Notes under the pieces: model-generated
The model's database searches: none
What the model saw: the letters and a program-made list of their open reading frames with translations, nothing else
What the model was told of the DNA's origin: nothing
Made by a program: the position numbers and the translations under genes
In this document: positions 24,000 to 37,621 of the stretch, in pieces
Layout of the letters: the number at the start of each line of letters is the position of its first letter
Position numbering within the stretch: position 1 is the first letter of the stretch
Source: Luzula sylvatica
Taxonomy: Eukaryota; Streptophyta; Magnoliopsida; Poales; Juncaceae
Reading direction: 5' to 3'
NCBI GenBank assembly: GCA_946800325.1
Contig: OX326957.1
Span: 50,029,307-50,093,306 of the forward strand
DNA: 64,000 bases

Positions 24000-26900
24000 A
24001 GAATATTAATTATATACATCTATTTTGGCATTTTATAGAAAAATATCATAATTTTTTTTTGAAGGTGTTAAACTTCACTTTTTGGATTTTTTTTTCGAAA
24101 TTTTTTAAAATAGTAGAAATTTTCTCGTGTTAGTCTTAAATTACGACGTTCTTTTGAGGCAAAAAGAAAACTAAGTATTTTCCTCATTTTATACATCAAT
24201 TTTGACATTTTATAAGAAATATCATAATTCATTTTTTTTAATGTGTTGCACTTCTTTTGTTGCAATTTTTTTTTTAAAAAATTAAAATTCTAGAAATGTG
24301 CTTGTGTTATTCTTCAATTACGGAGGTTATTTACAAAAACATCAAAATTATGTATTTTGATGATTTTAGACATGAATTTTGAAATTTTAGAGAAAAATAG
24401 GAAACTTGATTTTTTAGGGGCGTTAGACTTCACTTTTTGCATTTTTTTTATATTTTTCAAAAAGATAAATAAATAGAAATTTACTTTTGTTAGTCTTCAA
24501 TAATGGGGTTTTTTTTTGTTGAGGAAAACATCAAAATTGAGTATTTTGATCGTTCTAGAAATTAATATTGACACTTTTAACAAAAACGTGATAATTGATT
24601 TTTTTTTTAAGGCGTTAGACTTCACTATTAAGATTTTTTTGATTTTTTTTGAAAAAATAGAAATTTGATTGTGTTAGTCTTCAATTACAAATTTTTTCTT
24701 GAGGGAAACATGAAAACTAAGTATTTTGCTTGTTTTAGACATATATTTTAACTTTTCATAGAAAAAAGAGAATAATTTTTTTTTTGAAGGTGTTAAACAT
24801 TCTTTTTGTATTTTTTTTTAGATTTTTGAAATATAGAAATTTGCTTGTGTTAGTATTCAATTGCAAAGTTTTTTGAGGAAAACATGAAACTTGAGTGTTT
24901 GGCTCGTTTTAGACAGCAATTTTAGCATTTTATATAAAAATATGATAAATGATTTTTTTTAAGGTGTTAGACTTTATTTTTTAAATTTGCTTTCGAAATG
25001 TTTGAAAAATAGAAATTTGCTGGTGTTAGTCTTCAATTATTGAGTTTATTTTTGAGGTAAACATGAAAACTAAATATTTTGCTCGTTCTAGACTTAAATT
25101 TAGACACCTTGTAGAAAAACATGATAATTGATTTGGTAAGGTGTTAAAATTCACTTTATGGATTTTTTTCAAAATTTGAAATATAAATTTCCTCGTGTTA
25201 ACCTTCAATTACGAAGATTTTTTTGAGGAAAACATGAAAACTAAGTATTTTACTCGTGTTAGACGTCAATTTTGACAATTTATAGAAAAATACTGTAATT
25301 GATTTTTTTGAAGGTTCACCTTTTCCATTTTGTTGGAAAAAATAGAAATTTGCTTTGGTTAGTCTTTAATTACAGAGTTTTATTGAAGAAAACATTAAAA
25401 TTATATTTTTTTTCTCGTTTCAGACATCAATTTCGGCATTTTATATAAAATACGGCAATTGAGTTTTTGAATGTGTTAGATCTCATTTTTTGTATTTTTC
25501 GAAATAAAAATAGAAAATTTCTTGTGTTAGTCTTCAATTACGACAACATGAAAATTAAGTCTTTTGTTCATTTTAGACATGAATTTTGAAAATTTAGAGA
25601 AAAATAGGATACTTGATTATTATTTGAATGTATTAGACTTCACTTTTCGCATTTTTTTTTATATTTTTGAAAAAAAGAAATTTACTTTTGTTAGTCATTA
25701 ATTATGGAGTGTTTGAGGAAAACATGAAAACTCAGTATTTTGCTCATTCTAGACTTCAATTTTCGCACTTTTTAGAACAACATGATAATTCATTTTTGGG
25801 CACTTTTTAGAACAACATTATAATTCATTTTTTTTAAGTTGTTAGACTTACTTTTTTGCATTTTTGTTCCAACATTTTTTGAAAAATAGAAATTTGTTTG
25901 TGTTAGTCTTCAATTGTGGACTTTTTACGAAGTTTGTTTTAGAAAAACATCACAACTACATATTTTTTTGAAGGTGACTTCACTTTTTGCATTTTATTGA
26001 TATATTTGAAAAAGACAAAATATATCAACTTGCTTGTATTAATCTTCAATTATGGAGTTTTTTTAGGAAATTATGAAAACTGATTAATTTTCATTGTTCT
26101 AGACATCCAATTTGGCATTTCAGAAAAAATATGATAATTGATTTATTTGAAGGTGTTATCCTTTACTTTTGTATTTGTTTTCGAAATTTTTGAAAACAAA
26201 GAAAATTGCTTGTGTTGGTCTTCAATTAAGTAGTTTTTCGAGGAAAACATAAAATATGAACATTTTGTTCGTTATAGAAATAAATTTTGGTACTTTTTCA
26301 AAAACATGACATTTCATTTTTTTTGAAGGTGTTAAACTTTAATTCTAGGATTTTTTTTTTCGAAATTTGCTCGTGTTAGACTTCAATTACGAAGTCTTTT
26401 TTGAGGAAAACATGAAAACTAAGTATTTTGCTCATTTTGGACATCAATTTTGACATTTTATAGAAATATATGATAATAGATTTTTTCGAAGGCGTTGGAC
26501 TTTACTTTTTGCATTTTTTCCAAGATTTTGTAAAAAAAAGAAATTTGTTTGTGTTAGTCTTCAATTGCGGAGTTTTTTTAGGAAAACATGAAATCTGAGT
26601 ATTTGGCTCGTTCTAGACATCGAATTTGGCATGTTTTAGAAAAAATACGTTAATTGATTTTTTTAAGGTGTTAGTTAGACTTCACTTTTGGAATTTGTAT
26701 TTGAAATTTTTGAAAAAATAGAAGTTTGTTTGTGTTAGTCTTCAATTACATAGTTTTTGGAAGAAAACATGAAAACTAAATATTAGTCTCGTTTGAGAAA
26801 CAAATTTTAACATTTTTAGAAAAAAATTTATAATTAATTTTTTTTAAGGTGTTAGATTACAATTTTTGGAGATGTTTGAAAAAATAGAATTTTGCTTGTG

Positions 26901-29900
26901 ATTGTCTTCAATTATGATGATTTTTTGAGGAAAACTGAGTATTTTGCTCGTTCAAGATATCAATTTGGTACTTTTTAAAAATAAACATGATAACTGATTT
27001 TTTTTAAGGTGTCCGACTTTACTATTTAGATTTTTTGGAAATTTCACAAAAATAGAAATTTTATCGCGTTAGTCTTCAAGTACGAAGTTTGCTTGAGAAA
27101 AACATGAAAACTACGTTTTTTTTTTGTTTTAGACATAAATTTTGACATTTCATAGAAAAATATGTTACTTGATTTTTTTTAAGGTGTTAGACTTCACTTT
27201 TTGTATTCTTTTGATATTTTTGAAAAAGGAAAAATATATTAACTTGCTTGTGTTAGTCTTGAATTATGAAGTTTTTTGAGGAAATTATAAATACTGATTA
27301 TTTTTCATCGTTCTAGACATCCAATTTGGCATTCTATAGAAAAAATATGATAATTGATTTATTTGAAGGTGTTATCCTATACTTTTGAATTTGTTTTCGA
27401 AATTTTTGAAAACATAAAAAATTGCTTGTGTTGGTCTTCAATTAAGTTGTTTTTCGAGGAAAACATAAAAAATGAATATTTTGTCCTTTCTAGAAATATA
27501 TTTTGGTGCTTTTTACAAAAACATGATATTTCATTTTTTGAAGGTGTTAAACTTCAATTTTACGATTTTTTTCGAAATTTTGCTCGTGTCAGACTTCAAT
27601 TACGAAGTTTTTTTTTTTAGGAAAACATGAAAAATAATTATTTTGCTCGTTCTGGACATCAGTTTTGACATTTTATAGAAAATATGATAATAGATTTTTT
27701 GTAAGGCGTTGGACTTTACTTTGTGCATTTTATCAAAGATTTTGTGAAAAATAGAAATTTGTTTGTGTTAGTCTTCAATTGCGGAGTTTTTTTTAGGAAA
27801 ACATGAAATCAGCGTATTTGGCTCGTTCTAGACATCCAATTTGTCTTTTTTTAGAAAATAATACGATAATTGATTTTTTTAAGGTGTTAGTTAGACTTCA
27901 CTTTTGGAATTTGTTGTTGAAATTTTTGAACAAATAGAAATTTGTTTGTGTTAGTCTTCAATTACATAGTTTTTTGGAGCAAGACATGAAAACTGAATAC
28001 TAGTCTCGTTCTAGATACCAATTTAAACATTTTTTGGAAAAGTATTATAATTAATTTTTTGAAGGTGTTAGTCTACAATTTTTGGAGATGTTTGAAAAAA
28101 ATAGAATTTTGATTGTGATTGGCTTGAATTATAAATTTTTTTTTTGAGGAAAACATGAAAACTGAGTATTTTGCTCGTTCAAGACATCAATTTGGAAATT
28201 TAAAAAAAAAACATGATAACTGATTTTTTTTTTAAGGTGTCCGACTTCACTATTTTGATTTTGTTCTAAATTTCAGGAAAATAGAAATTTTATTGCATTA
28301 GTCTTCAAGTACGAAGTTTTTTTGAGGAAAACATGAAAACTACGTATTTTTCTAGTTCTAGACATAAATTTAAACATTTCTTACAAAAATATGTAACTTG
28401 ATTTTTTTGAAGGTGACTTCACTTTTTGTATTTTTTTTATAGTTTCAAAAGAGAAAAATTAAATATAAATTTTCTTGTGTTAGTTTTTAATTATGGTGTT
28501 TTTTTATGGAAATTATGAGAACTTAGTATTTTTCTTCGTTTTAGACATCCAAATTGGCATTTTATACAAAATTGTGATAATGGATTTTTTTGAATGTATT
28601 ATCACTTTTTGAATTTGTTTTTGGCATTTTTTAAAACATAAAAATTTGCTTGTGTTAGTCTTCAATTATGGAGTTTTACGTGGAAAACATAATAACTCAA
28701 TTTTTTGTTCATTCTTGAAATAAATTTTGACACTTTTTAGAAAAACATGATAATTCATTTTTTGAAGGTGTTAAACTTCACTTTCTGGATTTTTTTTGTT
28801 TGAAATTTGCTTGTGTTAGTCTTCAATTACGAAGTCTTTTTTTAGGAAAACACGGAACCTAAGTATTTTGCTCGTTTTGGACATTAATATTGAAATTTTA
28901 TAGAAAAATATGATAATAAATATTTTCGAAGGCGTTGGACTTTACTTTTTGCATTTTTTCCAAGATTTTGTAAAACAATAGAAATTTGTTTGTGTTAATC
29001 TTCAATTTCGGAGTTTTTTGAGGAAACATGAAATCTGAGTATTTGGCTCGTTCTAGACATGGAATTTGGCATGTTTTAGAAAAAATACGATAATTGATTT
29101 TTTTAAGGTGTTAGTTACACTTCACTTTTGGAATTTGTATTGGAATTTTTTGAAAAAATTGAAGTTTGTTTGTGTTAGTCTTCAATTACATAGTTTTTGG
29201 ACGAAAACTTGAAAACTAAATATTAGTTATGTTCGAGACACAAATTTTAACATTTTTAGAAAAAGTTCATAATTAATTTTTTTGAAAGTGTTAGACTACA
29301 CTTTTTGGATTTTTTTTGAAAAAATTAGAATTTTGATTGTGATATGTCTTCAATTATGATGTTTTTTTTTTAGGAAAACTGAGTATTGTGCTCGTTCAAG
29401 ACATCAATTTGCCACTTTTTAAAAAAAACATGATAACTGGTTTTTTCTGAAGGTGTCCGACTTCACTATTTAGATTTTTTGGAAATTTTACAAAAATAGA
29501 AATTTTATTGCATTAGTCTTCACGTACGAAGTTTGTTTGAGGAAAACATGAAAACTACGTATTTTTCTTGTTTTAGAGATAAATTTTGACATTTCATAGA
29601 AAAATATGTTACTTGATTTTTTTGAAGATGTTCAGACTTCAATTTTTGTATTTTTTTTTATATTTTTGAAAAAGAAAAAATATATAAACTTTCTTGTGTT
29701 AGTCTTCAATTAAGGAGTTTTTTGTGGAAATTATGAAAACTGATTATTTTTCATCGTTCTAGACATCCAATTTGACATTTTATAGGAAACAATATGATAA
29801 TCGATTTATTTGAAGGTGTTATCCTTTACTTTTGAATTTGTTTTCGAATTTTTTGAAAACATTGAAAATTTCTTGTGTTGGTCTTCAATTAAGTAGTTTT

Positions 29901-32900
29901 TCGAGGAAAACATAAAAATGAATATATTGTTCGTTCTAGAAATAAATTTTGGTACTTTTTAGAAAAACATGATATTTCATTTTTTTTGAATGTTTTTAAA
30001 CTTCAATTTTAGGATTTTTTTCGAAATTTGCTCGTGTTAGATTTCAATAACGAAGTTTTTTTTGAGGAAAACATGAAAACTAAGTATTTTGCTCGCTTTG
30101 GACATTAATTTTGACATTTTATAGAAAAATATGATAATCGAAATTTTTTAAGGCGTTGGACTTTATTTTTTGCTTTTTTCATGATTTTTAGAAAAATAGA
30201 AATTTGTTTGTGTTAGTCTTCAATTGCGGAGTTTTTTTAGAAAAACATGAAATTTGAGTAACATCGAATTTGGCATGTTTTAGAAAAATACAATAATTGA
30301 TTTTTTAAGGTGTTAGTTAGACTTCACTTTTGGAATTTGTATTTGAATTTTTTTTTTAAATAGAAGTTTGTTTGTGTTAGTCTTGAATTACATAATTTTT
30401 GAAGGAAGACATGAAAACTAAATATTAGTCTCGTTCGAGACACAAATTTTAACATTTTTTAAAAAAAAGGTTTATAATTAGTTTTTTTGAAGGTGTTAGA
30501 CTATGCTTTTTGGATTATTTTTTAAAAAATAGTATTTTGCTTGTGATTGTCTTCAATTATGATGTTTTTTAGGAAAACTGAGTATTTTGCTCGTTCGAGA
30601 CATCAATTTGGCACTTTTAAAAAAAAAAACATGATAACGGATTTATTTTAAGGTGTCCGACTTCACTATTTAGATTTTTCGAAATTTCAGAAAATAGAAA
30701 TTTTATTGCATTAGACTTCAAGTACGAAGATTTTTTTGAGGAAAACATGAAAACTACGTATTTTTCTTGTTTTAGACATAAATTTTGACATTTCATAGAA
30801 AAAACTGTTATTTGATTTTTTTTTTGAAGGTGTTAGACTTCACTTTTTTGCATTTGTTTTTTATAGTTTCGAAAAAGAAAAAAAAATGTAAATTTGCTCG
30901 TGTTAGTTTTCAATTATGGAGTTTTTTGAGGAAATTATGAAAACTGAGTATTTTTTCTCGTTTTAGACATCCAATTTAGAATTTTATTGAAACATATGAT
31001 AATTGATTTATTTTAAGGTGTTATAATTCACTTTTGAATTTCTTTTCAAAAGTTTTTAAAACATAAAAAATTCCTTGTGTTATTTTTCAATTATGGAGTT
31101 TTTCGAGGAAAACATAAAAACTCAATTTTTTGTTCGTTCTAGAAATAAATTTTGACAATTTATAGAAAACCATGATAATTCGTTTTTTTTAATGTGTTAA
31201 ACTTCATTTTTTTATTGTTTTTTAAAAATTTGCTCGTGTTAGTCTTCAATTCCGAAGTCTTTTTTGAGGAAAACATGAAAACTAAGTACATTGATCGTTT
31301 TGGACATCAATTTTGACATTTTATAGAAAAATATGATAATAGATTTTTTCGAAGGCGTTGGACTTTACTTTTTGCATTTTCCCAAGATTTTGTAAAAAAT
31401 AGAAATTTGTTTGTGTTAGTCTTCAATTGCGGAGTTCTTTGAGGAAAACATGAAATCTGAGTATTTGGCTCGTTCTAGACATCGAATTTGGCATGTTTTA
31501 GAAAAAATTCAATAATTGATTTTTTAAGGTGTTAGTTAGACTTCAATTTTGGAATTTGTATTTGAATATTTGGAAAAATAGAAGTTTGTTTGTGTTAGTC
31601 TTCAATTACATAGTTTTTGGAGGAAGACATGAAAACTAAATATTAGTCTCGATCGAGACACAAATTTTAACTGTTTTAGAAAAACGTTTTATAATTAATT
31701 CTTTTGAAGGTATTAGACTACACTTTTTGATTTTTTTTGCAAAAAAAATAGAATTTTGCTTGTGATTGTCTTCAATTATGATGTTTTGTTTGAGGAAAAC
31801 TGAGTATTTTGCTCGTCCCAGACATCAAATTGGCACTTTTAAAAAAAACATGATAACTGGTTTTTTTAAGGTGTCCGACTCCACTATTTAGATTTTTTCA
31901 TAATTTCAGAAAAAAAGAAATTTTATTGCATTAGTCTTCAAGTACGAATTTGTTTTTAGGAAAACATGAAAACTACGTATTTTCTTGATTTAGACATAAA
32001 TTTTAACATTTCATACAAAAATATGTTACTTGATATTTTTTAAGGCGTTGAACTTCACTTTTTGCATTTTTCCAAGATTTTGCAAAAAATAGAAATTTGT
32101 TTGTGTTAGTCTTCAATTGCGGAGTTTTTTTGAGGAAAACATGAAATCTGAGTATTTGGCTCGTTCTAGACATCGAATTTTGCATGTTTTAGAAAAAATT
32201 CAATAATTGATTTTTTAAGGTGTTAGTTAGACTTCACTTTTGGAATTTGTAGTTAAATTTTTTGAAAAATAAAAGTTTGTTTGTGTTAGTCTTCAATTAC
32301 ATAGTTTTTGAAGGAAGACATGAAAACTAAATATTAGTCTCGATCAAGACACAAATTTTAACTTTTTTAGAAAAAGTTTTATAATTAATTTTTTTTGAAG
32401 GTGTTAGACTACACTTTTAGGAGTCGTTTGAAAAAAAATAGAATTTTGCTTGTGATTGGCTTCAATTATGAAGTTTTATTGAGGAAAACATGAAAACTGA
32501 ATATTTTGCTCGTTCAAGACATCAATTTGGCACTTTTTAGAAAAAAGATGATAACTGATTTTTTTGAAGGTGTCCGACTTCACTATTTAGATTTTTTTCG
32601 AAATTTCAGGAAAATAGATATTTGATTGCATTAGTCTTCGTGTACGAAGTTTTTTTGAGGAAAACATGAAAACTACGTGTTTTTCTTGATTTAGACATAA
32701 ATTTTAACATTTCATACAAAAATAGGTTACTAGATTTTTTTGAAAGTGTTAGACTTCATTTTTTGCATTTTTTTATAGTTTCGAAAAAGAAAAAATATAT
32801 ATATATATTTGCTTGTGTTAGTCATCAATTATGGTGTTTTTTGAGGAAATTATGAGAACTTAGTATTTTTCATCGTTTTAGACAGCCAATTTGGCAATTT

Positions 32901-33106
32901 GTAGAAAAACATGATAATGGATTTATTTGAATGTGTTATGCTTCACTTTTGGAATTTGTTTCAGAAATTTTTTAAAACTATAAATTTGCTTGTGTTAGTC
33001 TTCAATTATGGAGTTTTTCGGGAAAAACATAAAAACTCAATTTTTTGTTCGTTGTAGAAATAAATTTTGACAATTTTTAGAGAAACATGATAATTCATTT
33101 TTTTAA
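24000..33106. repeat. AT-rich satellite array, ~174-bp monomer, with higher-order repeat
   Basis: Every 157-190 bp the box gtgttagtcttcaattac or a variant recurs, followed by tttttgaggaaaacatgaaa and a segment like gacatcaattttgacatttt. From about 26000 on, diagnostic monomer variants recur at longer range. The variant gtccgacttcac starts at 27011, 28239, 29454, 30654, 31873 and 32572 (spacings 1228, 1215, 1200, 1219, 699). The variant aaggcgttggac gives matching spacings. Between 27065 and 28282 I count seven monomers. The left part (24000-26000) looks less ordered. Short frames inside are not genes. Confidence 0.93.
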
Positions 33107-33159
33107 GGAAAAAAGTGAACAGTACCCAGGTTTCGAAAGTTTATTCAGAAAAAATATTA

Positions 33160-35495
33160 GATGTAACCTTTTCGGACTCTGAGAGACCCAAAAATGATGA
33201 ATTTTCGGACTCTCAGAGTCCGGAAAATTTGGCTTCCATTTCCTCCATCGTAAGGCATCTAAATTTAATTAAAGCCAAAAAAGGTACAATAATCGAATTG
33301 AGCTGGGTGTAATTAAGGCAATGGATGGGTGGAATGATTGGTGAAAAAAACCGGACTCTGAGAGTCCGGAATAGTGCAAGGAAGGGTGCAATGAATGGTG
33401 TTTATACACACACATACATACACATACATACACAACACATACATTTGGGAGTGATTAATGGTGATTAATGGTTGTATAATTGGTTAAGCAAAAATTCAGA
33501 CTCTCAGAGTCCGAAATTTTTGTTCTCCAAATTGTATATATTGGGTACACCCAAATTGTACCCAATAATACACACAATTAATATATTTTTTTAATAAAAT
33601 TAATTACATATTTTTAAAAATTATTTATTAAAAAAAATTTATTCATCATGACAATAAATATTTTTGTAATAAATAGTTTTTAATGAATAATATTAAAATT
33701 ATGTTAAATATATCTTGATTAAAATCAACAGAACGATACGAAAACCGAACGAATCAAATGAGATAAAATCAACTGAACGATACGAAAACCGAACGGACAA
33801 TCCAACGACTCGAAAACGTAATAACAATTTATTAAAATATATCTTGATTTTTTTATTATTCATTAAAAATTATTTAAATACATAATTAATTTTATTAAAA
33901 AAATATTAATTCTGTGTATTATTGGGTACAATTTGGATGTACCCAATATAAACAAATTTTTGTTCTCCCAAATTGTATATATTGGGTACACCCAAATTGT
34001 ACAAAATAATACACAAAATTAATATATTTTTAATAAAAATAACTATATATTTAATAAAATTATTTATTAAAAAAATTATTCATCATGACAATAAATATTT
34101 TTGTAATAAATAATTTTTAATGAATAATATTAAAATTATGTTAAATATATCTTGATTAAAATCAACTGAACGATACGAAAACCGAATGAATCAAATGAGA
34201 TAAAATCAACTAAACGATACGAAAACGAACGGACAATCCAACGATTCGAAAACGTAATAACAATTTATTAAAATATATCTTGATTTTTTTCTTATTCATT
34301 GAAAATTATTTAAATATATAATTAATTTTATTAAATAAATATTAATTATGTGTATTACTGGGTACAATTTGGGTGTACCCAATATATACAATTTGCTATC
34401 AACAAAATTTCGGACTCTTAGAGTCCGAAATTTTTGTTCACCCAAATTGTATATATTGGGTACACCCAAATTGTATCCAATAATACACACAATTAATATT
34501 ATTTTTATTAAAATTAATTATATATTTTAAAAAATTATTTATTAAAAATTAATGACAATTAATATTTTTGTAATAAATAATTTTTAATGAATAATATTAA
34601 ACTTATGTTAAATATATCTTGATTAAAATCAACTGAACGATACGAGAACCGAACGAATCAAATGAGATAAAATCAACTGAACGATACGAAAACCGAACAG
34701 ACAATCCAACGACTCGAAAACGTAATAACAATTTATTAAAATATTTCTTGATTTTTTTATTATTCATTAAAAAAATTTAAATATATAATTATTTTTATTA
34801 AAAAAATATTAATTTTGTGTATTATTGGGTACAATTTGGGTGTAACCAATATATACAATTTGGGGTCAACAAAAATTCGAACTCTCAGAGTCCGAAATTT
34901 TTGTTCTCTCAAATTGTATATATTGGGTACACCCAAATTGTACCCAATAATACACACAATTAATAATTTTTTAATAAAATTAATTATATATTTTAAAAAA
35001 TTATTTATTAAAAAATTTATTCATCAAATGACAATAAATATTTTTGTAATAAATAATTTTTAATGACTAATATTAAAATTAATTTAAATATATCTTGATT
35101 AAAATCAACTGAACGATACGAAAACCGAACGAATCAAATGAGATAAAATCAACTGAACGATACGAAAACCGAAAGGACAATCCAACGACTCGAAAACGTA
35201 ATAACAATTTATTAAAATATATCTTGATTTTTTTATTATTCAATAAAAATTATTTAAATATATAATTAATTTTATTAAAAAAATATTAATTGTGTGTATT
35301 ATTGGGTACAATTTGGGTGTACCCAATATATACAATTTGGGAGATCAAAAATTTCGGACTCTGAGAGTCCGAATTTTTGCTTAACCAATTTTACAGCCAT
35401 TAATCACCATTAATCACTCCCAAATGCATGCAAATATTTCGGACTCTCAGAGTCCGAAAATTCATCAAATTTCGGACTCTCAGAGTCCGATAGTG
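33160..35495. repeat. Dispersed 17-bp palindrome CGGACTCTCAGAGTCCG
   Basis: About nine copies or one-base variants occur, near 33170, 33205, 33350, 33508, 34409, 34877, 35354, 35440 and 35473. They mark the arms and the junctions between the tandem units. Confidence 0.85.
33527..35340. repeat. Four tandem units with internal inverted repeats
   Basis: Units begin near 33527, 33966, 34439 and 34909 with ccaaattgtatatattggg and end with its complement. Each contains two adjacent copies of aactgaacgatacgaaaac within the block starting tatcttgatt at 33711, 34147, 34615 and 35091. The 60-82-residue frames in the TIRs (for example 34296-34530) come from these repeats. Confidence 0.9.
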
Positions 35496-35571
35496 TTACA
35501 TTTCATATTTTATTCAAAACTGGTTTTTTCTGAATAAACATTCAAAACTTGTGTACTGTTCACTTTTTTCC

Positions 35572-37528
35572 TTTATTTAATGTGTTAAAAACTTCACTTT
35601 TTGGATTTTTTTTTTCGAAATTTGCTCGTGTTAGTATTCAATTACGAAGTTTTATTTTTTGAGGAAAACTTGATAACTAAGTATTTTTCTCGTTTTGAAC
35701 ATCAATTTTGATATTTTATAAAAATATGATAATTGATTTCTTTGAAGGCTTTGGACTTTACTTTTTGAACTTTTTCAAATATTTTGTAAAAAATTGAAAT
35801 TTGTTAGTGTTAGTCTTCAATTGCGGAGTTTTTTGAGGAAAACATGAAATCTGAGTATTTGGCTCGTTCTAGATATCCAATTTGGCATTTTTTAGAAAAA
35901 ATACTATAATTGATTTTTTTAAGGTGTTAGATTTCACTTTTGGAATTTGTTGTTGAAATTTTTTAAAAAATAGAAGTTTGTTTGTGTTAGTCTTAAATTA
36001 AATAGTTTTTTGGAGGAAGACATGAAAACTGAATGTTACCCTCTTTCTAGACACCAATTTTAACATTTTGAGAAAAATTATTATAATTAATATTTTTGAA
36101 GGTGTTCGACTATACTTTTTGGATTTTTTTTTTAAAAATAAAATTTTGCTTGTGATTTGTCTTCAATTATGAAGTTTTTTTGAGAAAAACATGAAAACTG
36201 AGTATTTTGCTCGTTCAAGACATCAATTTCGCACTTTTACAAAAAAACATGATAACAAAAGTTTTTAAGGTGTCTGACTTCACTATTTTGATTTTTTTCG
36301 AAATTTGATTGCATGAGTCTTCAAGTACGAAGTTTTTTTAGGAAAACATGAAAACTACGTATTTTTCTTGTTTTAGACATAAATTTTGACATTTCATAGA
36401 AAATATGTTACATGGTTTTTTTGAAGGTGTTGGACTTCCCTTTTTTATTTTTTGATATTTTTTAAAAAGCAAAAAATTGAAATTTGCTTGTGTTAGTCCT
36501 AAATTATGGAGTTTTTTGAGGAAATTATAAAAACAGAGTATTTTTCTTCGTTCTGGACATCCAATTTTGCATTTTATAGAACAATATAATAATTGATTTA
36601 TTTGAATGTGTTATACTTCACTTTTTGAATTTGTTTTTGAAAACATAGAAATTTTCTTGTGTTGGTCTTCAATTATGCAGTTTTTTGAGGAAAACATAAA
36701 AAATAAATATTTTGTTCGTTCTAGACATAAATTTTGGCACTTTTTAGAAAAACATGATAATTCATTTTTTTTAATGTGTTAAACTTCACTATTAGGATTT
36801 TTACAAAAAAATTAAAAAATAGAAATTTGATTGTTGTAGTCTTCAGTTATGAAGTTTTTTTTTTTTTTGAAGAAAACATGAAAACTAAGTATTTTGCTTG
36901 TTTTATACATAAATGTTTATGTTTCATACAAAAATATGATAATTTATTTTTTTGAAGGTTATAGACTTTACGTTTTACATTTGTTTTCCAAGATTTTTTA
37001 AAAATAGAAATTTGTTTGTGTTAGTCCTCAATTGCGGACTTTTTTGAGGAAAACATGAAATGCGAGTATTTGGCTCGTTCTGGACATCCAATTCGGCATT
37101 TCGTATAGAAAATAATATAATTTTTTTTAAGGTGTTAGTTAGACTTCAATTTAGGAATTTGTTTTTGAATTTTTTAAAAGAATAGAAGTTTGCTTGTGTT
37201 AGTCTTATATTACATTGTTTTTTGGTGGAAAACATGAAAACTTAATATTAGGCTCGTTCTAGACATCAATTTTAATCTTATTCGAAAAGGTATGATAATT
37301 AATTTTTTTTAAGGTGTTATAGACTGCACTTTTTAGATTTTTCAATGATAGTCTTGAATTATGAAGTTTTTTGAGGAAAACATGAAAACTGAGTATTTTG
37401 CTCGTTTATGACATTAATTTGGCACTTTTTAAAAAAGCATGATAACTGATTTCTTTTAAGGTGTCCGACTTCACTATTTATATTTTAATGAAAACTAAGT
37501 ATTTTTCTTGTTTTAGACATAAATTTTG
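35572..37528. repeat. Satellite array, right part
   Basis: The array resumes directly after the TIR element. The diagnostic variant recurs at 36272 and 37463 (spacing 1191); the distance from 32572 to 36272 minus the inserted element and its duplicated 9 bp is about 1226. The array stops at about 37528 in mid-monomer against a retrotransposon LTR remnant. Confidence 0.92.
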
Positions 37529-37616
37529 CTAGTTTGTTGTGTAAAGACTCTAGGTCCTTGTTAGTCCTTTTTGTAATAGGAACTATTATAAGAGGTTCGT
37601 CACGCTCTCTCGTGAC
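37529..37616 (+). repeat. Sirevirus-like LTR remnant, left piece
   Basis: The sequence containing ctaggtccttgttagtcc and ending gtgac directly precedes the target duplication of element A. Joined across A it continues at 62520 as ggcttttccccggaggcgtagg, which resembles the LTR of element C near 54020-54040 (cccggagacgtagg). The rest of this LTR is lost at the satellite junction. Confidence 0.6.
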
Positions 37617-37621
37617 GGAGA

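Larger units (their letters stand above)
33107..35571. mobile_element. 2465-bp composite TIR element inserted in the satellite
   Basis: Ends are inverted repeats: GGAAAAAAGTGAACAGTAC at the left and its complement at the right. Similarity continues inward for some hundreds of bases, with the gtgattaatggtgattaatgg block and the palindrome cggactctcagagtccg in both arms. Flanks are tttttttaa (33098-33106) and tttatttaa (35572-35580), a probable 9-bp target duplication with one mismatch, which would fit a Mutator-like element. No transposase is encoded. The interior holds four tandem ~440-475-bp units that each have their own inverted ends. Confidence 0.88.

Noticed and set aside
34296..35063. 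Four 60-82-residue frames starting MCI(I/T)GYNLGV
   Set aside because: They arise from the repeated inverted ends of the TIR units and occur on both strands.
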